Below are positions 1 to 10,214 of a stretch of 64,000 nt of DNA, in pieces. The notes beneath the pieces are model-generated. The model ran no database searches. It was not told where the DNA came from and saw nothing but the letters and a program-made list of their open reading frames with translations. The stretch spans positions 268,077 to 332,076 of the forward strand of contig WHUZ01000073.1 of the NCBI GenBank assembly GCA_015179045.1, read 5' to 3'. Origin of the DNA: Kalaharituber pfeilii. Lineage: Eukaryota > Ascomycota > Pezizomycetes > Pezizales > Pezizaceae. Position numbers and translations under genes: made by a program. Positions within the stretch are counted from its first letter, which is position 1. The number at the start of each line of letters is the position of its first letter.

Positions 1-1010
1 GGGGTCAGTATTCGGGAGTGGTACTCGCAGGGGTGACGGGTGGTAACGTCATTCTTAAGCTCAAGACGCCAGCGAGTGCCTGGTCTGAGCGGTCGGTTTC
101 ATAATCGTCGGCAGGGATCGATCGAACTGTCGCAGTATGGGGGCACTGATGAACTTGTCTCGGAGTTCCGTAAAAGCAGCTTGCTGCTCTGCGCCCCCCA
201 AAGAAAGGGTATGTCTCCGGTCAAGGCTTGTAAGCGGTCGGGTTGTAGCGGAGTAAATTAAGTCGGCGGTAGTAGTTGAGGACGAATCGGCGGCAGCAGT
301 TTGCAAAGCCTAGAAAGGCTTGCACCTTCTTTTATCGGCTGTGGCCAGTCGCGAATGGTAGAGAGTTTGAACGGGTGCATCTTAATCTCGAGGCCAACAA
401 TAAAATGACCAAGGAACATGGTTTCGTGCACATGGAACTCGCACCGCGAGCCCATGTTTGCTCAATCCTGGCAAGCACTTTTCCACTATCCTTTTATGGT
501 CTCGTTCGGACTTGCCTTCATTGATTAAGAGTCCAGGTACCGAACAACTCTACCGATGCAAGTGGGGATCTCATCCATCATCTCTTCGAAGGAAGCAGGT
601 GTGATGAGTCCGAGAGGTATGACTGGGTACTTCGAATAAGCCGTTGGCTGTGTTTGACAGCCGCCGTTCGTCGCCTGACTTAATTCACATGGGGTTGTTG
701 CCGTTATCGAGATCGAGTTTGGTAACCCATTTACCGCTTTGGGTCTTTTTGAGGAGTTCCGACGTTAAGGGCAGAGGGTGTTTGTTCGGAGTGGTGAGTT
801 CGTTTAGTGCCCTTATAATCAACGCACGGTCGGAGGGACCCATCTATCTTCCGAAAAAATCGGTGAAGCTGCTTTTGACCTTGACCTTCGTATCTTCCCT
901 GCTGGTAGGTGTTCGACGATATACCTCTAAGGAGCCTCATCTTCTTTCCAGGTACACTGGACCATGGGGAGGCTTCGCATCAAAATTCTCGAAAGGGATT
1001 TCATGATCCC
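1..1010 (-). pseudogene. Reverse transcriptase/RNase H remnant of chromovirus A
   Basis: Frame-broken RT. Recognisable pieces on the minus strand are the fingers segment around 800-830 (KIDGSLRPCVDYKG), the thumb at 258-455 (CEFHVHETMFLGHF, then STIRDWPQP) and the RT-RNase H connection at 61-306 (AAFTELRDKF). The catalytic YLDD box reads YLDS followed by a stop near 530, where chromovirus D still has YLDD, so this copy could not polymerise DNA. Several 1-2 bp indels separate the pieces. Confidence 0.75.
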
Positions 1011-1182
1011 AGCTTTGGTGAGGAGGTAAGCGGCATACCTGTTCCTCAGAAAAAACATTAACATATCGCGAGTGCTAGTGCTCGCGTGCATCAATCAACG
1101 AAATATCACCCTCTTCAAGGGTATCATCAGAAAAACAGAAAGCAACTCAACACGAGTGCAACAAACATGCTATGCTTCAGGA

Positions 1183-1472
1183 CGCCATTGACTCGGACAC
1201 AATGATGCATCCGCCGATATCCATAATTTCGGCGTCAAGATCGAAGACAAATTCCTTACCCGTCTGGCGGGAGTTCAGAACAAAAGACGAAACAAAGTCA
1301 ACAGAGACTTATCAGACTTTCCCGGAACGCCATTGACTTCGGACACAATTAATGATGCATCCGCCGATATCCATAACTTTGGCGTCAAAATCGAAAACAA
1401 ATTCCTTAACCGTCTGGCGGGAGTTCAAAACAGAAGGCGACATAAAAACAACGAATGCCTTATCAGATTTTC
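1183..1472. repeat. 145-bp tandem duplication in the pro-RT spacer of chromovirus A
   Basis: The block starting CGCCATTGAC at 1,183 recurs from 1,328 with a period of 145 bp and roughly 90% identity. Both units contain the phrase ATGCATCCGCCGATATCCAT. Chromovirus B (36,295-36,420) carries one unit, so the duplication is private to A. It lies in non-coding spacer. Confidence 0.75.
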
Positions 1473-1619
1473 CCGGAATGCCAATAGAAGGCACATAATC
1501 CCAAGCGGAGGAAACAGAATCGGGAACCGGGACGGCAGAAAACGAAAACGAAAGCAAAAACGAAAACGAAAACGAAAACGAAGGATTCTCAAGAATCTTG
1601 ATCATCGCGGGTCTTGCTT

Positions 1620-1990
1620 GTGACCTCATCTTCAACTCCTTACCCAGTCTGCCAAGGAAACAATCGGCGCAGGGGCCGCACGGTCCACAATAGCCCTAAC
1701 GGTCTTCCCAGTTTTGAATTTTACCTCGCAACTGAGGAGGTCGCTGTGACGGGGAGTCCTACACGCTGAGCAGGGTCCCCATCCACTCCAAGTTAGACAG
1801 TTCAGTGATCCTCTCGGATCCGTCGACGGCCTATGAGGTGGCCAGAATCTGTCTTCGTCTTCTTTGGGCTAGTCGAGAGAGTGGATTCGTGACTCCAGGG
1901 CGTTTTACTTCCCCTTTGTCTTCCTTCTTTGGCTTCGGTTGGATTTCCACCACTTCTTTTCGCAGCATGACGTCATCTTGTACCTGATGC
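1620..1990 (-). pseudogene. Protease-like segment of chromovirus A
   Basis: On the minus strand this encodes a segment parallel to 36,616-36,975 (B) and 21,931-22,308 (D): a proline-rich linker, SCEVKFKTGKTVRAI and then D-R-A-A-P-A-P-I-V-S. The position and the VSLADWVR tail fit a retropepsin-like aspartic protease. The expected D-S/T-G is D-R-A here (D-C-A in D), so the catalytic motif is absent or this family uses an atypical one. Stops interrupt the frame. Confidence 0.5.
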
Positions 1991-1999
1991 ATCGGTTGC

Positions 2000-3159
2000 C
2001 TTTTCTCTGAGTCAGTTCTTCAGGTATGTCATCGCTCTTCTTGTTCTTCGGAGGTGGAGGTGGCTGTATCGTAGAGCTGCTGCTGACGGAGGTGATGTTT
2101 GTCTTAGTGGTGGAGGGAGTGAAGCGCTTATCCCCAGGCTTTCCTAGGGCGTCGGCAATGGAAACTTCCATTGGTTCTAATAACTTCGATACTCAAAATG
2201 ACCCGCTAGAAGGTTCCGGACATCTTCCGAATGCTGGCGGAGACGTCGGAAATGAGGACAGGGTCGGGGGTCTTTGCCACGTCATTGTACTAATACTTCG
2301 TCGATTTCAGTTGAGAAATCCTGCATCCTACCCTACTGCTTGCGTCCGAATGTTTCGAGCAGCCTCAGCAATGGCTGAGGAGTCCTGGAAGGTCATACGC
2401 AGTAGGGTGAGAGCTGTGGCATATAACGCTGAGGGGTTCCGACGGAAAATGTGAGGGCAGGGCCCTCCAAACGAGAGGTTTCGTCGTCGGCAGTGATTCA
2501 CGAACTCCTGATCCATCGTTGGACCAGGAAGAAAATTGTCAAGCTTTTTTTTTTCATCCCCGTCAAACTTTTCTGAAGGGGGGAATTTTCGCAGGAGGCG
2601 GAGGAGAGAAATGTCCCACGGCAGTGCTTGGCTCGTGGGGAAAACGAAGAGGCGTAGGGTCTCGTACTCGACGAGAACCGCAAGGCGGGGCACGAGGAGG
2701 AGGAGTACCCGCACCATCAATACCCGGCGGAGGAGGTCCTCCGGGATCAGGCTTTAGTGCGCTGTGCGATTTGCCGACTCGGGTCGGGGAACATTTGCAG
2801 GTTGCGGAGGAAACCGCACCATCAGTACCCGGCGGAGGGAATGCTTCGGAGGAGAGCCTTTCGGACCTGGGTAGGCCAAGGAGGCTGCGGTGGCTGTCGT
2901 CGTTGCGGAGTCGCTTCTGGCTGGAATGCTAGCTGCTGCAATATTTGACCACGCATATTTGCCCGTAGCTAGGCAACGTGGGTTATCGGGTTTTGCCGTT
3001 CTTGCTGGCTCTGAGAGAGAGGGGTGGATACATTACCTTGAGACGCTTGCTCGTCACGGAGGTTGGCGACATCTCCGGGGAGAGGTCCTTGAGGAAGAGG
3101 AGGCAGCGGATGAGCCTTCCGGTGCCGACATTGTGGAGGCGGGGTGGTAGGTGAAAGAG
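2000..3159 (-). pseudogene. Gag region of chromovirus A
   Basis: Minus-strand gag between the primer-binding segment and the protease. Visible parts, in element order, are a glutamine/proline-rich N-terminal half, a core with FRRNPSALYATALTLLRMTF near 2,400 and a C-terminal proline/lysine stretch (PPPPPKNKKSDDIPEE) near 2,050. The CCHC zinc knuckle seen in chromovirus D (22,305-22,346) is gone: the matching place keeps NRC but not CGKSGH. At least two frameshifts are present. Gag would normally build the cytoplasmic particle; this copy cannot. Confidence 0.6.
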
Positions 3160-3170
3160 GAGCGGTGTAA
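3160..3170 (-). promoter_or_regulatory. Primer-binding segment of chromovirus A (self-priming type)
   Basis: Abuts the 5' LTR. On the minus strand it reads TTACACCGCTC with no tRNA-type TGG. Its core ACACCGCT (3,161-3,168) is the exact reverse complement of AGCGGTGT inside the LTR (3,415-3,422), about 42 nt downstream of the LTR TATA box. This fits Tf1-like self-priming, where the 5' end of the RNA folds back on the primer site. The pairing is seen; the mechanism is inferred. Confidence 0.6.
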
Positions 3171-3908
3171 TGTTACGGGCGTGAGGTGCTCGGCTCCGGT
3201 GGGCGCTGGAAGGGACCGGATGTTACGGCTACGGTGGGGAACACGGCGGTGCCGGCGTCGTCCCGGAAGTGTGAATACGGCGGGTCGGAATGGCTACGGA
3301 GGTGTATACGGCGGACCGGAAGGGCAGCTACTCGGCGGGGAGCACGCAGCGGAGCGGAGCGATTCACGGGCGTAGTGAGGGAACGATAGGTTCAGAGTTA
3401 TAGAGAAACTTAGGACACCGCTTGTGTCTTGATTCTTCTAACTATGCTATCGCCAGCCGGCGCTTATATAGACTTCAGCGCAGCCATACATGAGTAGTCA
3501 ACAAATGAATAATTGGCTGGCAACGCGGCGATTCCTTATCAATGCCAATACCGTGGTAATAGGCATACGTAACGAAAACATGCAAAAATAGTACGGGACA
3601 AAGATAACGAATGTACTAATGCATGTGCGTATATAAATAAAGCTTCCGTAACTCGAGTGTATGCATCAAGCTGCATTCCGGATGACACACCCTTCCGTAG
3701 TACTGCCCTATCGAAATGATGCGAGAATCAACAGCCAAGCCTAACGGGTGATCAGTCCGGTCAATCAGCGTTGGTCTTATGTTCGATTGCAGGGTCAGCG
3801 TTTTCCCCTTGGCGGGTAAGTCTTCACCTTTAGCCGTGGCAGCTAATTAGTAGTGGAACCCTTGCCCCTTGCCACAGTGGTAGGCAAGTTTCCACCTTAG
3901 CCGTAACA
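3171..3908 (-). repeat. 5' LTR of chromovirus A
   Basis: A 738-bp LTR running from TGTTACGG to CCGTAACA. It closely matches the LTRs of chromovirus B and the solo LTR at 7,707-8,444, which is also exactly 738 bp. On the minus strand a TATA box (TATATAA, plus coordinates 3,464-3,470) precedes the AGCGGTGT self-priming site at 3,415-3,422. The CpG-rich first 200 bp contain short GGCTACGG-type repeats. Confidence 0.92.
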
Positions 3909-4039
3909 ACATCTATATATATAGTGGGACAGACATTTGGCTTGATGACTAAGTACTAGTTATGTAGTAATTATATACACTATTCTACCCTCTTTCAAAC
4001 TGTTATATTGATTTGGTTTTCTTCTACTTGCTTACTCTA

Positions 4040-4330
4040 CTACCTTTACCTATACTAGTTAGATCTCTACTGGATACTGCTTCTTATATACCTATTGCAT
4101 CAGTCACAAATATCAGTTGTATATATCAGTCACTCAATCAGTCACTCAATCCGTCGCTCAATTAGTCACTCAATCAGTCACTTAAATTGATTCTACAACC
4201 TGTCAGTATTTACCTACCCTGTTGCTATTGTTAGTTATTTAATAGTTTACAAGATACTCTTCCTTTAGTATTATATTCTGTTTCTTCCATATCTATTAAT
4301 TATTTTTATTATTATTATTTGTGTACTAGT
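4040..4330. repeat. Left arm of a diverged inverted repeat
   Basis: Matches the reverse complement of about 9,290-9,480, with indels. Shared words include TAGTATTATATTCTGTTTCT (4,267-4,286) and, further left, ATCTCTACTGGATACTGCTT and TATACCTATTG. The arms face each other across the pogo-like element at 5,680-9,113. They could be two opposed copies of one repeat or long terminal inverted repeats of a larger element; I could not decide. Confidence 0.55.
4129..4196. repeat. 12-bp tandem repeat, about five copies
   Basis: Repeats of CAGTCACTCAAT with point changes (CCGTCGCTCAAT, TAGTCACTCAAT). They sit inside the left inverted-repeat arm; the right arm lacks the expansion, so the array grew after the arms formed. 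Confidence 0.75.
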
Positions 4331-5954
4331 GATGCATATAATGAAGGGTTAACCTATAGTACTAAAGAGTTTCATTCATATATATATAAAGATCATAGAC
4401 AGATACCAGATAAAATGAAGTAGTAAAAGGGGTATGCATAGGAAATATATATATTCTATGATATTTTCGGTTAGCTAATTTCCTTTTTTGGTTAGTTTCG
4501 TATGTACTATACTATATTTAGTAGTTACTAAAAGTAGACATTTTTATCCATTCTCATATAAAACTTCTTATTTTTAATTGTCAAATTACAATAACAAAAA
4601 ATTAAATAAATAGATATTACCTCAAAATATTAATTTTTATTTACTAATTTATCATTTTTTGATATAAAACTAATTTTATCTATTAATTTTGATTGGGATT
4701 TAAGTCTTGAGGTTGATGTGAAATGTACTCTAATTACAAATATCTCCAACTATAGTAAACAAGAAAACAAGGATACGGACCCCAGTTTTATTTTAAAGCA
4801 AGGGTTTAAATTTCACATAAATCCTTAACAGAAGGTACCTACTGACTAAATACATGTAGTACTCAGAACTCATGCATGATGTAGGTAGAGTGCAGGGCTA
4901 GTATGTCTATCTTCTCTCTAACTCTATTTCTAATAGGCTAGCCTAGACTATGAAAATCTAGGCCTAGGCCTGGCCTGATCTTTCAGGCTGGCTATAAGGT
5001 CAGCTTAGGCCAGTCTAAGCTAGTCTAGGCTATTCAGGCCAGTCTAGAACAAAGAGTGAAAACAATGTCACTATCTATATATATGAGAGAATAAAAGATA
5101 GTAAAATAAATATACATAGTATCTAAAAGAATAATAGGTAGCAAAATAAATATACATAAAAAGAATAATAGTTCTAAATAAATGGATATGATATATGACT
5201 TAAATTTGAAAAGTAATTCTATATAAATAAAAGGTAGAGTTAGGTAGGCTTTTTTACGGCTCGGTAAAATATACAACTTTGTATTCCTGCTACAACATGC
5301 AATTTTGATCCAATTATCTTTCAACTAGCCTTAAATGAAAGCTCTAGATCTCTCCTATATTCTTATATAAAAAAATAATACATTTACTACTCTTGTTCTT
5401 GCTGTATTTACAGTTAAACATAGTGAGTTTTGAGTAAATTTTCATACTAGTAGGCTATCCTTATCATATCTCTGCCCTGCTACTGCTTGGCAGCAATGGC
5501 CAAAAAACTCCACTCAGTAGTTTTCAGAATAGTCTATACTAAAAAAAACATGACTTTTCATCAATAACCTATTCCAATTTAGATAACTTTTCATTGCTAG
5601 CCCATACAAATTTATACTCTAATATTATATACTACTATACTTTTTATTATAAATCTTCAGCAATAACAACTATCCTAATATGCCTGATGTAGTAATGATC
5701 TGCTCCTCTGTAATAATCCTATATTTTTATTCCTACTTCAGCAACCTACTCCTGATCTTTCAACTACAATTATCCTATATATCTTAGCAAATTCTATATA
5801 TTTTGAACTTATTTTACTTGCAGTTAATAATTATGTAATAGAAAAGTAAGCCTGAAAATATTAACTGAGTAATTGCTTATATATACACATATTGGAAAGA
5901 GTTAATACTAAAAATTGCTTTCTACTTTGATATAAAAGCTATTACATTACACAA

Positions 5955-7700
5955 ATGACTCGACAGGATATAGAAAGGAAGGAAGGAGGCTCACGAAAGG
6001 TAGCAATTACTTCTTAAAGGTGAAGAGAATGTATTAGAAACCTGGGCACTTACAATGAGTGATATGGGCTTTTTAGTTCATTTGCAAATACTAAGATCTA
6101 TAGCTATTTTAATTCTATAGTAAAGGTTTAGTAATACAGTTTCAGAAGATCAGTAGCATGAGAGATTTTTACTTCAATATCCTATAGTTAATAGCAAATA
6201 TATATAATATCTTGAGCATATTCAGCATTTATAAGGGATAAATATTCCAGTGCAGAAGGTATTTTATTGATTACTTCAGACTATAATATGTCAACTTAAG
6301 ATTACTCTCTGGAACTATGATAAAGAAGAAATTATTATGGGTATTGCAACTAGCAGGCAAAAATATATTGTTCGAGCAGGCCTAAAGTAAAAAATTACAG
6401 TTACTAATGGTAATCGAGAATTTGTTATTATTATAGAGACAGTAAATGCTGCTAGTTATATCATTCCTCTATACCTTGTCTGGTAGGTGAAAACTCATAG
6501 AGAAGGCTATTATGGTACTGAAGGTGTCCATAAACTTCCTACAACTTTTGGATACTTATCTAGTAAATACATAGATAATGAACTAGGTATTAAATTTATA
6601 AAATATCACTTTGAGCCATATACTCACCCTATGAACTCTACCACTACCTCTACTACTTCTACTGCCTCTACCACTCCTACCTCCACTACCCCTGCCTCCA
6701 CTGCTGGTACTCCTATAGCAACTGGTCTTCCTACAAGTACTATATATGATAAATACAGTATAATTATTTCGAGTGATTCACTGACCTTACCTCCCTCTAA
6801 TATCCTTAGCACCTTTTAATTGTTGATAGTTACTCTTCCCATATCACTTACCACGTTATTAAATATGCACTCAATTACTGAATTCAAATGCTTTGTCTTC
6901 TTCTATATTCAACTCATTTAATATAATCTCTTGATATTAGATGTTTCTCTCCTTTCCAAAGATACTACTGTAATAGCTTATAAGATTGGATATATCAAAA
7001 GTCTTGTAATATTTTGCATAAACCTAACTTCTAGGAAATTCTTTGTAGTGCCAGATAATCTACTTTTACTACCAATACTATTTTGAGTATATGGCGAGGG
7101 TCTGGATACTGGTCTATTGATTTTAATAAAGTTATTCCTCCTCAAGTTTAAGTGACAATAATAGTTAATTCAGATCTCTCTATATTAAATACTCTATTAA
7201 AGCAAATAGTACTATGAACTGCTCTGGACAAGGCAATTTTGACTTCATATATATATAAGACTATGACAGATCATGTATTGTTTCTGAAGGAAAAGCTAAT
7301 AAAATATATACTAATTGAACCTAATGCTATGACTTTCAAAGCTCTATGGAATGGTAAGATAGTCAAAAAACCTTTGGCTAGTAGTTGGAAGTATATTAAA
7401 GGCCTTCAGACTCTTAATCAAGTATGTATTGAATCCTCTCGACAAGCTAAAGTCAAAGTAGTACTAGAAGTAAAGGAAAAGAAAGAGTAGAAGAGGTTAG
7501 AAAAGGAACAGAAAGTAGTAAAGAAGATAAAAAAGAGAAAGAGAAAATTCAAAAGGTAGAGGAGTGATGAAAAATAGCTGAGGATAAGAAAGAAGCTACT
7601 GAAGTGAAAAAGCAGCTAATAGTGGAGGAGTAAGAAAGAAAGGTAAAAGAGAAACGAGAACAGAAAGAAATAGCTGCAGCTGAGTAGACTATAAAGAGAG
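5955..7700 (+). pseudogene. Pogo/Tc1-mariner-type transposase, AT-mutated
   Basis: Conceptual translation across stops shows, in order: an N-terminal helix-turn-helix-like part (GEENVLETWALTMSDMGF, about 6,020-6,070); a first catalytic block with N-Y-D-K-E-E then MGIATSR (about 6,310-6,360); ITVTNGNREFV (about 6,400-6,430); NELGIKFIKYHFEPYT (6,570-6,630); a second block L-L-I-V-D-S-Y-S-S-H (about 6,820-6,850); and a third L-L-I-L-D (about 6,920). This order matches pogo-family DDE transposases acting on TIR ends in the nucleus. A Thr/Ser/Pro-rich expansion at 6,634-6,735 separates the first and second blocks. The lysine/glutamate-rich C-terminus resumes at 8,445 beyond the solo LTR. The gene is dead. 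Confidence 0.65.
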
Positions 7701-7706
7701 GTCATG

Positions 7707-8444
7707 TATTACGGCTAAGGTGGAAACTTGCCTACTATTGTGGCAAGAAGCAAGGGTTCCACTACTAATTAGCTGCCATGGCTAAAGGTGAAGACTTACC
7801 CGCTAAGGGGAAAACGCTAACCCTGTAATCGAACATAAGACCAATGCTGATTGACCGGACTGATCACCCGTTAGGCTTAGCTGTTAATTCTCGCATCATT
7901 TAGATAGGGCAGTACTATGGAAGGGTGTGTCATCTGGAATGAAGCTTGATGCATACACTCGAATTACAGAAGCTTTATTTATATATGCACATGCATTAGT
8001 ATATTCGTTATCTTTGTCCCGTACTATTTTTGCATATTTTCATTATGTGTACCTATTACCATAGATATTGGCATTGATAAGGAATCGCTGTGGGGCCAGC
8101 CAATTATTTATTTGTTGACTCCTCATGTATGGCTGTGCTGAAGTCTATATAAGCGCCTGCTGGCGATAGCATAGTTAGAAGAATCAAGACACAAGCGGTG
8201 TCCTAAGTCCTCTATAACTCTGAATCTATCATTCCATCATTACGCCTGTGAATCACTCCGCTCCGCTGCGTACTCCCTGCCGAGTAGCTGCCCTTCTGGT
8301 CCGCCGTATACACCTTCGTAGCCATTCTGACTCGCCATATTCACACTTCTGGTACGATGCCAGCACCGCCGTTGTCCCCACCGTAGCCGTAACATCCGGT
8401 CCCTTCCAGCGCCCACTGGAGCCGAGCACCTCACGCCCGTAACA
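7707..8444 (+). repeat. Solo LTR of the chromovirus A/B family, with 5-bp target duplication
   Basis: Exactly 738 bp, in the opposite orientation to A. It is flanked by TCATG on both sides (7,702-7,706 and 8,445-8,449). The 5' terminus reads TATTACGG instead of TGTTACGG, a G-to-A change at the LTR end. Against the A/B LTRs it differs at about 30 sites, almost all C-to-T or G-to-A. It keeps the TATATAA box (about 8,144-8,150) and AGCGGTGT (8,194-8,201). It arose by LTR-LTR recombination after insertion into the pogo-like transposase. Confidence 0.93.
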
Positions 8445-8449
8445 TCATG

Positions 8450-8702
8450 GAGGAGCTTGTAGGCAAGGCTGAGGCTGAGAAAGGCTTTTGGTTCAGGAGG
8501 TAGAAGGGTCTGAACACCTGCTAAAGGGGGTATGAAGGAGGTTCCAGTAGTAAATCTTAAGTTACAGACCTCCTCTATCATATCTGATACTTCAGATAAA
8601 GTTACTGCTACTATCTTGAGTGCTTCATCTACTACTACTTCAAGTCCTAGTATTCTTGAATTACCTGAGGACTCTGAGAACACTGATGATAATATTGAGG
8701 TA
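8450..8702 (+). pseudogene. C-terminal part of the pogo-like transposase, beyond the solo LTR
   Basis: Continues the reading broken at 7,700. It encodes VVNLKLQTSSIISDTSDKV, a serine/threonine run (ILSASSTTTSSPSILELPED) and RLAQECKFL. The same sequence occurs at 11,590-11,890 and inverted at about 9,930-10,210, which confirms that the solo LTR split one original coding region. Confidence 0.6.
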
Positions 8703-9113
8703 TAGAGATTAGCTCAAGAATGTAAATTTCTTCTATATATTTGAAGGTGTGTGTATCGTATATAATTTCTATATATATTTATTAACTTTAACTAAAAAAA
8801 CTAGTACTAGACGAATGATTATTACTCATTTTCTATATTATTTTACTGATTCTGAGAATATTGAGGTATATTATATATAGGGAGGAGTTAATTCATATAA
8901 ATAATGATAAATTTAGTTATAGTTATTAAAATTTTAGCTTTTTTCTTATTATGATAGTATATTTAGATTCAGCAGTATCAAATTGATATAATACAATGCA
9001 ATTTCCATAGTCACAATATATCTAGTAATAGGTAATAAGGCAAGAAATATATAATAAGAAGTGCCAAGAGAGTGGATCATTACAGAAGAGCAGCTCATTA
9101 CTACTTCAGGCAT

Positions 9114-9512
9114 GCTAGTATATATTAATCTAACCAAAAAGAGAGAATAGCTAATCTAATATAGGAAAAACTATATATATCCCTTATATATGCCTCTTTA
9201 CCACTTCGCTGTATCTGCTACTTATCTATAACCTTTATATATATGTAAACAAAACTTCTTAATACCAGAAGTTAATCTTTTACTATATGTATCAATAGCC
9301 TACAAATAATGATAATAAAAATAATTAATAGATGTAGAAGAAACAGAATATAATACTAAAGAAAGAGTATCTCATGCAACTGATTTAAGTGACTAATATG
9401 TATAACTAATACAATAGGTATATACAACTATGAAAGGAGCAGTATACAGTAGAGACCCAACTGGCATAGGGGAAGCAGCAAACAGTAGCCGTGGGAGTGG
9501 TAGAATGGTAGC
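9114..9512. repeat. AT-rich spacer with the right inverted-repeat arm
   Basis: No gene. Positions 9,290-9,480 are the diverged reverse complement of 4,040-4,330. The remainder is AT-rich DNA between the pogo element's right TIR and the next TIR-like end at 9,513. Confidence 0.55.
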
Positions 9513-10214
9513 ATGCCTGATATGGTAATGATCTACTCTCCTATAACAATCCACTCTCTAGGTACTTTTCATCATATATTCCTTACTCTACTACTTATTT
9601 TGAATATATTACAACTATAGAAATTGCTTAATATTATACTAATTTGACATCATTGAATCAGAATTTGCTATTATAATAAGAAAAAAATCAAAATTCTAAT
9701 ATTTACAACTAAATTTATCATCATTTACCTAAGTTGAGTCCTCTCTATATATAGTATAGCTCAACATTCTCGAAATTAGAAAAATTATATAGAAAACTAG
9801 TAATTCTCATCTATCTAGGACTAGTCTTTTTATTAAAAGTCAATATTGCATATACATATCATATGAGATATAATATACCTTCAATTGTATAGAAGTAGTT
9901 TATATTTGTGAGTTAATCTTTATATTTTGATCTGACCTTCAGTATTCCTAGACTCCTCAAGTGATTTAGGAATACTAAAACTTGAAGTTGTAGTAGTTAA
10001 AGTACAAGGAGTACTAATAGTAACTCCTTTTATAATGCCAGATATGACAGAAAAGACATATAGCTTAAATCTGCTATTGGAACCTTCTTCTACTCACTCC
10101 TACTTCTAGTATTCAGACTCTCTTATCTCATAAACTAAAGATCTTTCCTAGCCTCAGCCTTACATGTGAGTTCCTCTATAGTGTCTTTTTGTAACTTGTT
10201 TAGCTATAGCTATT

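Larger units (their letters stand above)
1..3908 (-). mobile_element. Chromovirus A (Gypsy LTR retrotransposon), 5' half, cut by the window start
   Basis: Minus-strand Gypsy element. From right to left it holds the 5' LTR (3,171-3,908), a primer-binding segment, gag, a protease-like region, a spacer rich in short AAACG runs and a reverse transcriptase running into RNase H at the window edge. It is nearly collinear with chromovirus B (35,113-38,903), sharing its lesions: a lost CCHC knuckle and a broken YLDD motif. A and B are therefore recent relatives of one defective lineage. No reading frame is intact. The 3' half, 3' LTR and one flank lie outside the window, so a target duplication cannot be checked. 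Confidence is high for the family and moderate for internal borders. Confidence 0.9.
3909..5679. other. AT-rich decayed DNA without a gene
   Basis: No supportable gene. It holds a 12-bp tandem array (4,129-4,196), the left arm of a diverged inverted repeat (about 4,040-4,330, partner 9,290-9,480) and a patch of TAGGC/GCCTA words (4,925-5,045). Composition matches heavily C-to-T mutated repeats elsewhere in the window. Open frames here, such as one near 5,034-5,324, are low-complexity and have no homologue in the window. Confidence 0.6.
5680..9113 (+). mobile_element. Pogo-like DNA transposon, decayed and split by a solo LTR
   Basis: The ends are diverged terminal inverted repeats of about 45 bp: ATGCCTGATGTAGTAATGAT at 5,680 and, on the other strand from 9,113, ATGCCTGAAGTAGTAATGAG. 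Both continue with CTGCTC and a CTGTAAT word. The element is about 2.7 kb once the 738-bp solo LTR and its target duplication are removed, near the usual pogo/Fot1 size. The interior encodes a frame-broken DDE transposase on the plus strand. The last 500 bp are repeated at 11,860-12,255 and, inverted, at 9,513-10,200. Confidence 0.75.

Noticed and set aside
2520..2560. Poly(T) near 2,550 as a retroposon tail
   Set aside because: It is an expansion of a short T run inside gag; the flanks continue chromovirus sequence without a target duplication.
2890..3150. Plus-strand frames of 86-131 residues repeated at 23,277-23,567 and 37,750-38,145
   Set aside because: Antisense to chromovirus gag in three copies; the minus strand carries the recognisable retroelement order.
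5034..5324. 96-residue hydrophobic minus-strand frame
   Set aside because: AT-rich low-complexity DNA; Ile/Leu/Tyr/Phe codons are expected by composition, with no second copy to support coding.
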